Shown one piece after another: positions 44,133 through 52,758 of a stretch of 64,000 nucleotides of DNA; position 1 is the first letter of the stretch, and every line of letters begins with the position of its first letter. The stretch spans positions 53,330 to 117,329 of the forward strand of contig JAJONO010000005.1 in NCBI GenBank assembly GCA_021323535.1, in the 5' to 3' direction. The DNA comes from Bacteroidota bacterium. GTDB lineage: Bacteria; Bacteroidota; Bacteroidia; B-17B0; Aurantibacillaceae. The translations under genes and the position numbers were made by a program. The notes beneath the pieces are model-generated. The model was given only the letters and a program-made list of their open reading frames with translations. It did no database searches and was not told where the DNA came from.

Positions 44133-45338
44133 TTACTGGTATTCGAAAGTACCGTGTTGTGATACAACTGTCACTTTTTTTCCATCGCCCTTCTCCACTC
44201 TTCCGATAATTTTAGCATCGATGTTAAATGACTCAGCCACTGAAATAATTTCTTTGGCGAATTTTTCATCGGCGTAAATTTCCATACGGTGGCCCATGTT
44301 AAACACTTTATACATTTCCTTATAATCGGTTTTGCTTTGCTCCTGGATCATTTTAAATAAAGGAGGTTCTTCGAACAAATTATCCTTGATGACATGAAGT
44401 CCGTCGTTAATAAAATGAAGTACTTTGGTTTGCGCGCCACCACTGCAATGCACAATACCGTTGATGTTCTGTCCTAATGAAGAGATCAATTTTTTAATAA
44501 CCGGCGCATAGGTCCTTGTTGGAGAAAGAACAAGCTTGGCAGCATCAATTTTTTCGGTAATTATTTTCCCGGAAGGATCTTTGTAAGACACTTCAACTTT
44601 GTCAGTAAGATTTTTTCCTCCAGTGTAAACAACGTTTTCAGGTAAGGCCTGATCATAACTTTCAGGATATTTTTTGGCAACCGGTTTACCGAACACATCA
44701 TGACGAGCGCTGGTTAAACCATTACTGCCCATGCCTCCGTTGTATTCTGATTCGTAAGTGGCTTTTCCATAGCTGCTCAAACCAACAATCACATTTCCAG
44801 CTTTGATGTTATCATTAGAAATAACTTTATCTCTTTCCATGCGGCACATAACCGTGCTGTCTACGATCACAGTTCTTACCAGATCGCCAACATCGGCTGT
44901 CTCACCACCCGTTGAAGAAATTGAAATTCCATTGTCGCGGAGATTTCTTAAAACTTCTTCAGTTCCATTAATGATCGCTGAAATAACTTCACCAGGTATT
45001 AAATTTTTATTTCTGCCAATTGTAGATGACAGTAAAATATTATCAGTAGCGCCAACACAAATCAAATCATCAATATTCATGATCACGGCGTCCTGCGCAA
45101 TTCCTTTCCACACGCTTAAATCCCCGGTTTCTTTCCAGTACATATAGGCAAGTGATGATTTTGTTCCTGCGCCATCGGCGTGCATTACGAGGCAATGTTT
45201 ATCACTGCCACTTAAAAGATCGGGAACAATCTTACAGAATGCCTTGGGATAAAGGCCCTTGTCCAGCTTGGAAATAGCCGCATGTACATCTTCTTTCGAA
45301 GCTGAAACTCCACGGAGATTATATTTATTGTCACTCAT
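44133..45338 (-). CDS. purM: Phosphoribosylformylglycinamidine cyclo-ligase (AIR synthase)
   Basis: PurM makes aminoimidazole ribonucleotide in the fifth step of purine synthesis. The 401-residue protein has the ATP-binding N-terminal half (VMHADGAGTKSSLAYMYW, MNIDDLICVGA, STGGETADVGD) and the C-terminal NMGHRMEIY. The Bacteroidota form is longer than the ~345-residue enterobacterial one. I set the start at the ATG at 45338, seven bases after a perfect TAnnTTTG box; an upstream TTG at 45452 would cross the promoter. It is divergent from mqnA. Confidence 0.95.
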   Translation of the reverse strand: MSDNKYNLRGVSASKEDVHAAISKLDKGLYPKAFCKIVPDLLSGSDKHCLVMHADGAGTKSSLAYMYWKETGDLSVWKGIAQDAVIMNIDDLICVGATDNILLSSTIGRNKNLIPGEVISAIINGTEEVLRNLRDNGISISSTGGETADVGDLVRTVIVDSTVMCRMERDKVISNDNIKAGNVIVGLSSYGKATYESEYNGGMGSNGLTSARHDVFGKPVAKKYPESYDQALPENVVYTGGKNLTDKVEVSYKDPSGKIITEKIDAAKLVLSPTRTYAPVIKKLISSLGQNINGIVHCSGGAQTKVLHFINDGLHVIKDNLFEEPPLFKMIQEQSKTDYKEMYKVFNMGHRMEIYADEKFAKEIISVAESFNIDAKIIGRVEKGDGKKVTVVSQHGTFEYQ

Positions 45339-45345
45339 TTCATTG

Positions 45346-45353
45346 CAAAAATA
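45346..45353 (-). promoter_or_regulatory. -7 box (TATTTTTG) of purM
   Basis: A perfect TAnnTTTG box on the minus strand ends seven bases before the purM ATG. No clear -33 TTTG. It predicts a leaderless or near-leaderless mRNA. Confidence 0.55.
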
Positions 45354-45410
45354 CTTCAAAAAAACCTTAAAAACTACTACGGAAACAGGCTTCTGATCGG
45401 GCATTCTTCT

Positions 45411-45418
45411 TATTTTTG
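45411..45418 (+). promoter_or_regulatory. -7 box (TATTTTTG) of mqnA
   Basis: A perfect TAnnTTTG box ends eight bases before the proposed TTG start of mqnA. It is identical in sequence to the divergent purM box 57 bp away. Confidence 0.5.
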
Positions 45419-45426
45419 CAAGCGTT

Positions 45427-46182
45427 TTGAACAATAAGGTTAAAATATCCATTGTAAACTACACCAATACATTACCTTTTAAGTGGGCCATTAAACGTTC
45501 ACCCATTCTAAAACAGATCGATCTTCAGGAAGATATCCCAAGTATCTGCGCCCAAAAACTCAAATTCGGACAAGTGGATCTGGCTCTTGTGCCCGCGGCT
45601 TTGCTGAACGAACTTGAGCATTATTTTATAGAGACTGATTTTTGCATAGGCACCCTTGGAATTGTTGACAGTGTAAAACTCTATAGCAATGTTCCCCTGA
45701 ATGAAATTACTTCTGTAACACTCGATTACCAATCTAAAAGCTCCATCACACTTACTAAAATACTTTTTAAGTTCTTCTGGAAATTACAACCTCAATTCAC
45801 AGAAGCAAAACCGGGCTTCGAAAAAAATGTAAGTGGTACAAATGCCAATGTTGTTATTGGCGACAGAACCTTTGAACTCAATGGAAAATTCAAGTACGAA
45901 TTTGATCTCGCGGAAGAATGGAAAAAATTTACGGGACTTCCTTTTGTATTTGCGGTTTGGGTGAGCAACGAAAAGCTTGATCCGAAATTCATTTCTGAAT
46001 TTAATTCGGTTTTGAAATCAGGTGTCGATCAATGTAAAACCGCGATTGACGAATGTGAAAAAGAACTATCGATCAGCAAGGAAAAAGCGCTGGAATATCT
46101 TACAAAAAGAATTGATTATAATTTAGACGACGAAAAAAGAAAAGCTATGAATCTTTTTCTCGATTATATTAAGCGTCTCTGA
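45427..46182 (+). CDS. mqnA: Chorismate dehydratase of the futalosine menaquinone pathway
   Basis: MqnA removes water from chorismate to give 3-[(1-carboxyvinyl)oxy]benzoate, the first step of futalosine-dependent menaquinone synthesis. The 251-residue protein has the periplasmic-binding-like fold of the family: KISIVNYTNTLPFKWAI at the start, VDLALVPAALL, the NANVVIGDRTFEL region and GLPFVFAVWVS. No in-frame ATG exists near the N-terminus, so a TTG at 45427 is the likely start. It fits with Mqo and the DAHP synthase-chorismate mutase in supplying and using menaquinone. Its 3' end overlaps the convergent lipid kinase gene by 14 bp. Confidence 0.92.
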   Translation: MNNKVKISIVNYTNTLPFKWAIKRSPILKQIDLQEDIPSICAQKLKFGQVDLALVPAALLNELEHYFIETDFCIGTLGIVDSVKLYSNVPLNEITSVTLDYQSKSSITLTKILFKFFWKLQPQFTEAKPGFEKNVSGTNANVVIGDRTFELNGKFKYEFDLAEEWKKFTGLPFVFAVWVSNEKLDPKFISEFNSVLKSGVDQCKTAIDECEKELSISKEKALEYLTKRIDYNLDDEKRKAMNLFLDYIKRL

Positions 46183-47059
46183 ATTTTTCTCCGGTAATTG
46201 CCTTTAAAGACATAGGGTTCATTTTAAACACAACCGTTTCGTCGCTCATGGCAGGTTCACCATCAAAATGAATCACATCTTTTTCGTTGCGTTTAATAGT
46301 AAGTTCCTTGCAGGTAAATGTATCTATGAGTTTACTTTTATCGGCTTTTTTATTGAGTACTTTTATGAGCAGGCCAAACATCTGGCGGAATTTAAACGGT
46401 TTGAGTACTGAAACATGAAACAAGCCATCGTTCATTTTCGCACCGGGAGCAATGTAAAAATCATTTCCATACTGACCGGCGTTTCCAACGGTAATCAGAA
46501 AAGCAGTTTTCTCAACGGTAACATTATCGTATTTCAGCAAATACGTTTTTGGCTTGTACGATGAGAATTCTTTCCAGATGATCTTCACATAACTTTTTAA
46601 ACCGCGCTTCACACTTGTTGCGAACAAATTACCAATATGCGCGTCGAAACCAACTCCACTCGTACAGAAGAAAGGATTTCCGTTTACAGTTCCGCTATCT
46701 ATCACATGTGTTTTTCCTTCCAGGATTTTATCCAGAGCCTTTGATGTATTCATTGGTAAGCCAAGACTTCTTGCTAAACCGTTTCCCGAACCGGCCGGAA
46801 TAATACCCAATTTTAAATTCGATCCTAAAATTGTTTTGGCAACAATGTTCACTGTTCCATCTCCTCCAACAGCAATGGCATCTGTAAATTTTTCTTTAAA
46901 TAATTTTTCGGAGATAAGATTAAACTCATTGATATTGCTCCACAACGAAACTTCATAATCCAGTTTCCCCTTTAACTTCTGTTCAATGAGAGGTAAAAGA
47001 GAAGGGCCTAGTTTTTTACCGGCTTTAGGATTAATGATAAATAAAAGTTTGCGTGACAT
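46169..47059 (-). CDS. Diacylglycerol/lipid kinase family protein (YegS-like)
   Basis: The 296-residue protein matches the bacterial DagK/YegS lipid kinase family. It has the N-terminal LFIINPKAGKK, the nucleotide-binding AVGGDGTVNIVAKT, GIIPAGSGNGLARSLGLP and, in the C-terminal beta domain, IHFDGEP. Such enzymes phosphorylate diacylglycerol or related lipids using ATP at the inner membrane. It is convergent with mqnA, their last 14 bases overlapping. A box TACTTTCG (one mismatch) lies four bases before the ATG. Confidence 0.93.
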   Translation of the reverse strand: MSRKLLFIINPKAGKKLGPSLLPLIEQKLKGKLDYEVSLWSNINEFNLISEKLFKEKFTDAIAVGGDGTVNIVAKTILGSNLKLGIIPAGSGNGLARSLGLPMNTSKALDKILEGKTHVIDSGTVNGNPFFCTSGVGFDAHIGNLFATSVKRGLKSYVKIIWKEFSSYKPKTYLLKYDNVTVEKTAFLITVGNAGQYGNDFYIAPGAKMNDGLFHVSVLKPFKFRQMFGLLIKVLNKKADKSKLIDTFTCKELTIKRNEKDVIHFDGEPAMSDETVVFKMNPMSLKAITGEKFRDA

Positions 47060-47125
47060 AAAGCGAAAGTAACAAAATTTATTTTTGTCCGGTTAACACC
47101 GGATCGAATTAATACTGGGTTAACA

Positions 47126-49135
47126 TTATTTTATCACAATGATCTTACCCCACGAAACAACCCTGTTTCTGCTTACGACCCAACAATAGTAAACACCGGC
47201 AGAACCATCAATCGTCAATGGATTTAAACCGTGGTGCAGTGTTTTTTTTAAGACCGTCTTTCCTACAACATCAAGAATGGTAATTTCTGTTTCGTAATAT
47301 TCGTTTACGTTGATAGAAAACGAACCATTATTTGGATTTGGTCTCACGAGCTTATCAAGATCGTTTCCTGCTCCGTAACATAAATTCACAGAAATTGTTT
47401 TTGCCGCAAACGTTCCGCTTCCATCACTGTTAGAAGCAACCATGGATAAAGTATATGTTCCCGCATTAGGAAAACTTACAGTTGGACTTGATGAAGATGG
47501 CGCATCAATTAAAACACCAAGAGTAGGAGTAACCGACCAGCTCCAGCTTACGGGTGCGCTCGTTGAATTATCTTTATAAACAGGTGATGCTCCTGCGCAA
47601 ATATAAGATGGTCCGGTGAAAGCCGATTTTGGCAATACTTTTAGTTTAATAGTATCGGCCAGACAGGAATTTGTATCCTTCACCCAGTAATTAACATTAT
47701 TGAGAGGGATAACAGTCACGGATAAAGTAGTAGCAAGATTGCTCCACAGATAACTTCCCGGCCAGCTGGCAGCAAGCGTTACAGGCTGCTCAGGAAAAAC
47801 TGTTATAGTTTTTACTGTATTCACTTCTTTCATGATAGTAAATCTGTCTCTGATAATTCCGTCGCCACACAACCATTTTACATCGAGGCGATTTCCTTCA
47901 AAGTCAAGAATGAGGGAACCTCCATCTGTTGCGTTGGAATAGAACATAGCATCGTGCGGAAATGTAGACTGCATTCCTCCTGCTTGTCCTGCCGAGCCGG
48001 CAACTACGTAAACAGTGCCTGTTTTTTTATTGAGGCTGTCTTTTGTGTATGGACATGAATTCGGACTCTTATCATAAAGCGCGGTTGAAGAATCGAGCTG
48101 ATGAACAGATGCTGTAAATGTTGCTTCGGCACCATAATGTCCTTTCATTAATTTTGAACGCTCATAGTCGTGACTATGTCCGCACAGGATCAGATCCACT
48201 TTATTACGCTCCAGTATTTTTATAAAATCAGATCGTATCTGAACAAGTTCTGTTTCTGTATCCGAATTATGAGAACCCATTGTGAAAGGCGGATGATGCC
48301 AGTAAGCGATGGTCCACTGTTTCTTGTTGGCTGCCAGATCCTGCTTTAACCACAAAGCCTGTGAACTTGTGGTGTCGTACATTTTTTTATTGGCCACATC
48401 TGTTCCGTAAGAATCAAGAGAAATAAAATGAATGTTTCCGTAATCGAAGGAGTAATAGGATTTAGTTCCTGAAGCAACGCCGCCAGCCTCCGCGTTTATA
48501 GGCATGCTGAAAATATCATAATAAGGAACTGTTGGTGTTGTAACGGTACCGTTCGAATAATCATGATTTCCGGGAGCGGGCCACAGCGTTGTTTTTTTCA
48601 TGATATCGGTTTGATACACAGCAAAAAAATTCGCGTTGTATTCTGCATCGCTTCCAAAAAAATAAGCGTTATCTCCGAGTAACAACCAGCCATTAGTAAT
48701 ATTATTTCCGTTATAATTCAGGTAAGCATTTTTACAATTTAACTGATTCGGAGATAAATTTCCGCAATCGCCCGTTACCCAGAATCTGTATTTTCCTCCT
48801 TTTCCGGGAAGCGGCGAGGTAACAAAATAATTATTGGCATCTCCCTGAATTACGATTGTGCTTGTACCAATACTGTAATAATATCTTGTGTAAGGCTGAA
48901 GGCCATTTATCTGAAAGCTGTGAGTAACCGATGAAATGGTGCTACTGAGTAATGAAGTAAGTATAAATTGATTTGTACCATACATGAGCCTGCTGTCTGC
49001 AGGAACATCTGTTTCCCACTTTAATATAACGGAGTTTGGAGTACCAACCTGGATGTAGGGTCCTTTAATAAGATTTACCTGCGCGGTGATTTTCAACCCA
49101 ACAAAAAACGTGATCCACAAAAATAGTTTCCGCAT
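47126..49135 (-). CDS. Secreted purple-acid-phosphatase-like metallophosphoesterase with PKD and T9SS domains
   Basis: The 669-residue protein has a signal peptide ending Ile-Thr-Ala-Gln. A fibronectin-like N-terminal domain (about 20-110, GPYIQVGTPNSVILKWET) precedes a calcineurin-type phosphoesterase (about 115-440) with every metal motif: TGDCG, GDNAYF, GNHDYS, WHHPPF and GHSHDYE. An Ig/PKD-like region (about 470-585, ends TLSMVASNSDGSG) and a C-terminal T9SS sorting domain (RPNPNNGSFSI, AGVYYCWVVS) follow. It should be an extracellular or surface phosphatase that frees phosphate from organic esters. It lies 75 bp downstream of the T9SS plug-family gene on the same strand. Confidence 0.92.
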   Translation of the reverse strand: MRKLFLWITFFVGLKITAQVNLIKGPYIQVGTPNSVILKWETDVPADSRLMYGTNQFILTSLLSSTISSVTHSFQINGLQPYTRYYYSIGTSTIVIQGDANNYFVTSPLPGKGGKYRFWVTGDCGNLSPNQLNCKNAYLNYNGNNITNGWLLLGDNAYFFGSDAEYNANFFAVYQTDIMKKTTLWPAPGNHDYSNGTVTTPTVPYYDIFSMPINAEAGGVASGTKSYYSFDYGNIHFISLDSYGTDVANKKMYDTTSSQALWLKQDLAANKKQWTIAYWHHPPFTMGSHNSDTETELVQIRSDFIKILERNKVDLILCGHSHDYERSKLMKGHYGAEATFTASVHQLDSSTALYDKSPNSCPYTKDSLNKKTGTVYVVAGSAGQAGGMQSTFPHDAMFYSNATDGGSLILDFEGNRLDVKWLCGDGIIRDRFTIMKEVNTVKTITVFPEQPVTLAASWPGSYLWSNLATTLSVTVIPLNNVNYWVKDTNSCLADTIKLKVLPKSAFTGPSYICAGASPVYKDNSTSAPVSWSWSVTPTLGVLIDAPSSSSPTVSFPNAGTYTLSMVASNSDGSGTFAAKTISVNLCYGAGNDLDKLVRPNPNNGSFSINVNEYYETEITILDVVGKTVLKKTLHHGLNPLTIDGSAGVYYCWVVSRNRVVSWGKIIVIK

Positions 49136-49210
49136 CTGATCTTACAATAGCTTAGATAAAAATACGAAAACTAAGCCTTAAAGAAGTATCTATTTAAAAA
49201 AACTCTGAAA

Positions 49211-50518
49211 TTACTTTTTCAGCGAGTTGAATTTTTTGTAGCAGATCAGCTGATCGTAGTAGGTTCCTATCTTGCGGTGATAAACGTAAATGGAATAATC
49301 GTTTTCTGTATCCCAGTGACTTCCTTCAATGAGTGTTTCGTCGCCGCCTTTTTTTGCGTCGTTGCTCAGTACGTACATGTAATTATAAAATCCTTGCTTG
49401 AGATATAATTGTGCTTCGTAACCCAGGCGTTTGTAGTTATAGGTCATTTTACTTTTTTTGTTCATGCGCCAATCAGTGAGTTTTCCCAGAACATAAAAGT
49501 TACCGGCAGATTCAGGAGTTTTATATGGAAGAAAAAAATCAACATATACGTAATCTGCTTCGGTGTCTTGATTGCCTATAGCGTCGCGGTTTTTAATAAG
49601 AAAGTTTCCATTAAAATCACTGTAGAATAAATAAGGTTTCGTAGTTCTTAATTCGTCGGGATAAAGTACCACATGATTCTTCAAGGTTTCATCGCGATAG
49701 ATTTCTTTTACTTTTTCCGTGTAGAATCTCATACTTCTGATATCAAAATATCTGAACTCATTTCCTCCGTTAAATGTGCTTGCATCGTCTAGAGAATAGG
49801 TAAGCTGTCCTCCTCCTAAAAATGTAGGTTTAATATTGGTAACAGCATTCTCCCAACGGTTATTCTGCATGAGCACCACTTTCAGGTCGGCATAAGGGTT
49901 AGTAATATCATATCCCGAATGGTAAATTGAAAAATCGATATGCTGCTTCTGGAACTGATCTTCGTTGCTCTGACGGAATGTGTGCGCAACAGTGACTTTA
50001 TTTTCAAACACCATGAATCTTCTGCTGAGTACAAGATCTTTTTTATCTCCGTCTTTGTAAACATAAACAATATAGTTTCCTGTTTTTGTAAGCTTCAGAT
50101 TCTGCTGTGGGAACATGATCGAATAATGTGTGTACTTCTGCAACGTGTTCATGGAAAAGCTGAAGTTGATGATGTTGAGATCAAAAAATCCGCTCATATA
50201 TTCGCTGATCATAAGATCGCTTGGTGTCCAGTCGGCATTACAATGCTGAAACGTTAATGAGTATTGTTTCTGGTCGCCTTCAATATCGTCGAAGCTTAAT
50301 TCAATGGACTGATTGCTGTTGAAATCAATCGCGGGAATAGCATACTCCCAGGTTGACTCATGTATCTGCACTGTTTTAATGTAGGGTTTGTAATTAACAT
50401 CGTCGTATTTGAGAACATTGTCGCTCACATAATCTTCTTCCTCTGTTTTTGTTTGTGAAGAAACAGAAAGAGAAAAGAGAAAGAAAATGGAAAAGATCAG
50501 TGAAAGTTTTCTAAGCAT
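49211..50518 (-). CDS. Type IX secretion system plug-family protein (DUF5103)
   Basis: The 435-residue protein has a Sec signal peptide (MLRKLSLIFSIFFLFSLSVSS) and the DUF5103 architecture: an early Tyr-Lys-Pro-Tyr-Ile-Lys-Thr-Val stretch, SLTFQHCNADWTPSDLM, MQNNRWENAVTNI and the C-terminal YNYMYVL. DUF5103 proteins include the Plug that closes the periplasmic opening of the giant SprA translocon in T9SS. I picked the ATG at 50518 over a TTG two codons upstream. It fits the four T9SS cargo proteins encoded in this window. No other translocon subunits (SprA, PorV, GldKLMN) are present here. Confidence 0.9.
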   Translation of the reverse strand: MLRKLSLIFSIFFLFSLSVSSQTKTEEEDYVSDNVLKYDDVNYKPYIKTVQIHESTWEYAIPAIDFNSNQSIELSFDDIEGDQKQYSLTFQHCNADWTPSDLMISEYMSGFFDLNIINFSFSMNTLQKYTHYSIMFPQQNLKLTKTGNYIVYVYKDGDKKDLVLSRRFMVFENKVTVAHTFRQSNEDQFQKQHIDFSIYHSGYDITNPYADLKVVLMQNNRWENAVTNIKPTFLGGGQLTYSLDDASTFNGGNEFRYFDIRSMRFYTEKVKEIYRDETLKNHVVLYPDELRTTKPYLFYSDFNGNFLIKNRDAIGNQDTEADYVYVDFFLPYKTPESAGNFYVLGKLTDWRMNKKSKMTYNYKRLGYEAQLYLKQGFYNYMYVLSNDAKKGGDETLIEGSHWDTENDYSIYVYHRKIGTYYDQLICYKKFNSLKK

Positions 50519-50521
50519 GAT

Positions 50522-50529
50522 CAAATTTA
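50522..50529 (-). promoter_or_regulatory. -7 box (TAAATTTG) of the T9SS plug-family gene
   Basis: A perfect TAnnTTTG box on the minus strand ends three bases before the ATG at 50518. No good -33 element. Either a leaderless start or a chance match. Confidence 0.4.
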
Positions 50530-50600
50530 ATCAAAGGATGTTCCGTAAACGTAAAACGGGGATAAATTATTGCCAAAAAAGGTTAGATAATCCTTAATAA

Positions 50601-51227
50601 TCAGGATTTATTCTTCGCCGTGAAGAGCTGGATCTTGCTTTCCTGTTTGTTTAAGAGACGAACAATGTTCTTGCGGTGTGTAATGATAAGCATAAGCGCC
50701 ACTACAATTGAAAACACCATGAGAATTGGGTCTGTGTTTTTAAGAACAAGGTTAAGGAAGATAGGGAATGAAAGTCCAGCGATCATAGAAGAAAGCGATA
50801 CGATGCGGCATGATAAAAGCACAATGAGAAAAACCGAAAGCGAAAGACAACATGAAACCGGTAAAATACAGATAACGATTCCTAAGATGGTTGCTACCCC
50901 TTTTCCACCCCTGAATCCTGCGAATACCGGGAAAATGTGACCGATGAGGGCTGCTACGCCAAGTCCTAACTGAAGGTTAACGAATTCTGATGTTCCGTAT
51001 TCGAAAGCGCTGAGATAAGAAAGTGCAACAGCCGTAGTTCCTTTTACAATGTCGATAACAAGAACGGGAATACCGGCTTTACGTCCCAGAACCCTGAAAG
51101 TATTGGTGGCTCCTGCGTTTCCGCTACCGAACTCACGCACATCAATTCCATAAAAGGTCTTCCCTATCCATACCGCTGTAGGGATCGATCCTAATAAATA
51201 AGCTATGACAATTAAAACAGTTACCAA
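50601..51227 (-). CDS. plsY: Glycerol-3-phosphate acyltransferase (acyl-phosphate type)
   Basis: PlsY transfers an acyl group from acyl-phosphate to glycerol-3-phosphate, the first membrane step of phospholipid synthesis. The 208-residue protein has about five to six membrane segments and the three family motifs: IAYLLGSIPTAVWIGK with FGSGNAGATNTFR, GHIFPVFAGFRGGKGVAT, and the third cytoplasmic loop region RIVSLSSM. The start is a TTG at 51227. There is no upstream ATG in frame, and starting there gives the usual eight to twelve residues before AYLLGS. It appears to be a separate transcription unit. Confidence 0.95.
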   Translation of the reverse strand: MVTVLIVIAYLLGSIPTAVWIGKTFYGIDVREFGSGNAGATNTFRVLGRKAGIPVLVIDIVKGTTAVALSYLSAFEYGTSEFVNLQLGLGVAALIGHIFPVFAGFRGGKGVATILGIVICILPVSCCLSLSVFLIVLLSCRIVSLSSMIAGLSFPIFLNLVLKNTDPILMVFSIVVALMLIITHRKNIVRLLNKQESKIQLFTAKNKS

Positions 51228-51283
51228 AGTTCCTGAATTGTTAAAATTGGTTTAACAAATCTATAAATTATTTTAAAAGCAAA

Positions 51284-51321
51284 AAGCACTTAAACATTTT
51301 TTTACTAAAGTCTAAGTGCTT
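51284..51321 (-). terminator. Terminator after the glutamate-type dehydrogenase gene
   Basis: On the minus strand a 9-bp perfect stem (51321-51313 with 51292-51284) is followed by T-rich sequence. The loop is long (20 bases), so it is a weaker structure than the other terminators in the window. Confidence 0.6.
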
Positions 51322-51342
51322 AATTATTAATAAATTAACAGA

Positions 51343-52614
51343 TTAGAAAGCTCCTTTAAGCTTAACTCCCTGTTCTATTTTTTGTAAAGCGGTAATATAA
51401 GCCGCAATACGCATTGTAGTTTTAAACTGGATAGAATTTTGCCACACGTGTTCGAAAGCGATTTCCATCTTAAGATCGTGTTTGGTATTTACTTCTTCTT
51501 CTGTCCAGTAGTAACCAGCTTTATTCTGTACCCATTCGAAATAACTTACAGTTACTCCGCCACTGTTGGCGAGGATATCGGGAACGCAGATGATTTTCTT
51601 TTCGTGAAGGATCGGGTCAGCCTCAGGAGTTGTTGGTCCGTTAGCGCCTTCAACGATTAGTTTTGCCTGGATCTTAGAAGCGTTTTCTTCAGTGATCACA
51701 TTTTGTAATGCTGCAGGAACAAGCACATCGCATTTGCTGATCAGAAGCTCATCCGATTTAATTTCAGTAGCGCCTGTGAAGCCTTTTAAAACACGGTTAT
51801 TTTTAGCAACATAGTCAAGGGCGGCAGCAATATCAATACCTTTTTCATTATAGAAAGAAGCGGTGTGATCGCCAATACCAACAATTTGAATTCCTTGTTC
51901 AGAAAGTAAACGCGCGGCATGCGAACCAACGTTTCCGAAGCCCTGAACCACCGCAGTTACCTGATTTGGTTTTAGTCCCATTTTCTTAAGAGCGGCTAAT
52001 GTATTAACCATTACACCACGTCCGGTTGCAGCGTCGCGACCTAACGATCCGCCCACTGCCAGAGGTTTTCCGGTAATTACACCTGGACTGTCTTCTCCGG
52101 TAATTTTGTTATACTCATCAAGGATCCATGCCATTTCGCGGCCGCTGGTTCCCATATCCGGAGCAGGAATATCCCTGTTCACTCCAAAAATATCTTTCAT
52201 TGCTGATGCATAGGCACGGCTGAGTCTTTCAAGTTCGCCAACGCTCATGGCACGGGGATCGCATTTAATACCTCCTTTGGCTCCTCCGTAAGGAAGATTT
52301 GCTACGGCGCATTTAAAACTCATCCAAGCGGCCAGAGCCTTTACTTCATCAGAATTTACATCCATGGCATAACGTATACCGCCTTTGCTAGGGCCTAGGT
52401 GTGTGCTGTGAACGGTACGGTATCCTTCAAAAACCTGGATCTTTCCGTTGTCCATCATTACCGGTAAACTTACTTTAACTTCTTTCTGGGGGTTACGTAA
52501 TACCTGTGCTACTTCTTCGCTCAGGCCCATAATTTTAGCGGCCACATCCAATCTGGCCAAAACAGCTTCAAACATACTATCGTGTGTTTGAGATGTTACT
52601 GTGTGTGATGACAT
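51343..52614 (-). CDS. Glutamate/Leu/Phe/Val dehydrogenase family enzyme
   Basis: The 423-residue protein is a hexameric-type amino-acid dehydrogenase, most like NAD-linked glutamate dehydrogenase, converting glutamate and 2-oxoglutarate. Visible motifs are GGIRYAMDV, MSFKCAVANLPYGGAKGGI with the catalytic Lys, the Asp of PAPDMGTS, the dinucleotide fold VQGFGNVGSHAARLL and VEGANGPTTPEAD. Length matches GluDH rather than the shorter Leu/Phe enzymes (~360). It is a single-gene unit with a full-consensus promoter 31 bp upstream. Confidence 0.94.
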   Translation of the reverse strand: MSSHTVTSQTHDSMFEAVLARLDVAAKIMGLSEEVAQVLRNPQKEVKVSLPVMMDNGKIQVFEGYRTVHSTHLGPSKGGIRYAMDVNSDEVKALAAWMSFKCAVANLPYGGAKGGIKCDPRAMSVGELERLSRAYASAMKDIFGVNRDIPAPDMGTSGREMAWILDEYNKITGEDSPGVITGKPLAVGGSLGRDAATGRGVMVNTLAALKKMGLKPNQVTAVVQGFGNVGSHAARLLSEQGIQIVGIGDHTASFYNEKGIDIAAALDYVAKNNRVLKGFTGATEIKSDELLISKCDVLVPAALQNVITEENASKIQAKLIVEGANGPTTPEADPILHEKKIICVPDILANSGGVTVSYFEWVQNKAGYYWTEEEVNTKHDLKMEIAFEHVWQNSIQFKTTMRIAAYITALQKIEQGVKLKGAF

Positions 52615-52645
52615 ATGTAAATTTTAGTTTGTGTTAGCTGGGGGG

Positions 52646-52675
52646 CAAAGTTAAGAAAATAAATGAATTGCCCAA
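52646..52675 (-). promoter_or_regulatory. Promoter of the glutamate-type dehydrogenase gene
   Basis: On the minus strand TTG (52675-52673) is followed after 19 bp by a perfect TAACTTTG box (52653-52646). The ATG at 52614 lies 31 bp downstream. Confidence 0.8.
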
Positions 52676-52719
52676 CCAGAAACGGCCTTATAGATATAAC
52701 CTTTTTTAGCTTCGATTAA

Positions 52720-52752
52720 TTTGCTTTTAAGCAGTTTGAATTACTAAATTTG
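52720..52752 (+). promoter_or_regulatory. Promoter of the small membrane protein gene
   Basis: TTTG (52720-52723) and a perfect TAAATTTG box (52745-52752) are 21 bp apart. The box includes a possible TTG start at 52750, which argues that translation begins at the next in-frame TTG, 52759, six bases after the box. Confidence 0.7.
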
Positions 52753-52758
52753 AGCATA

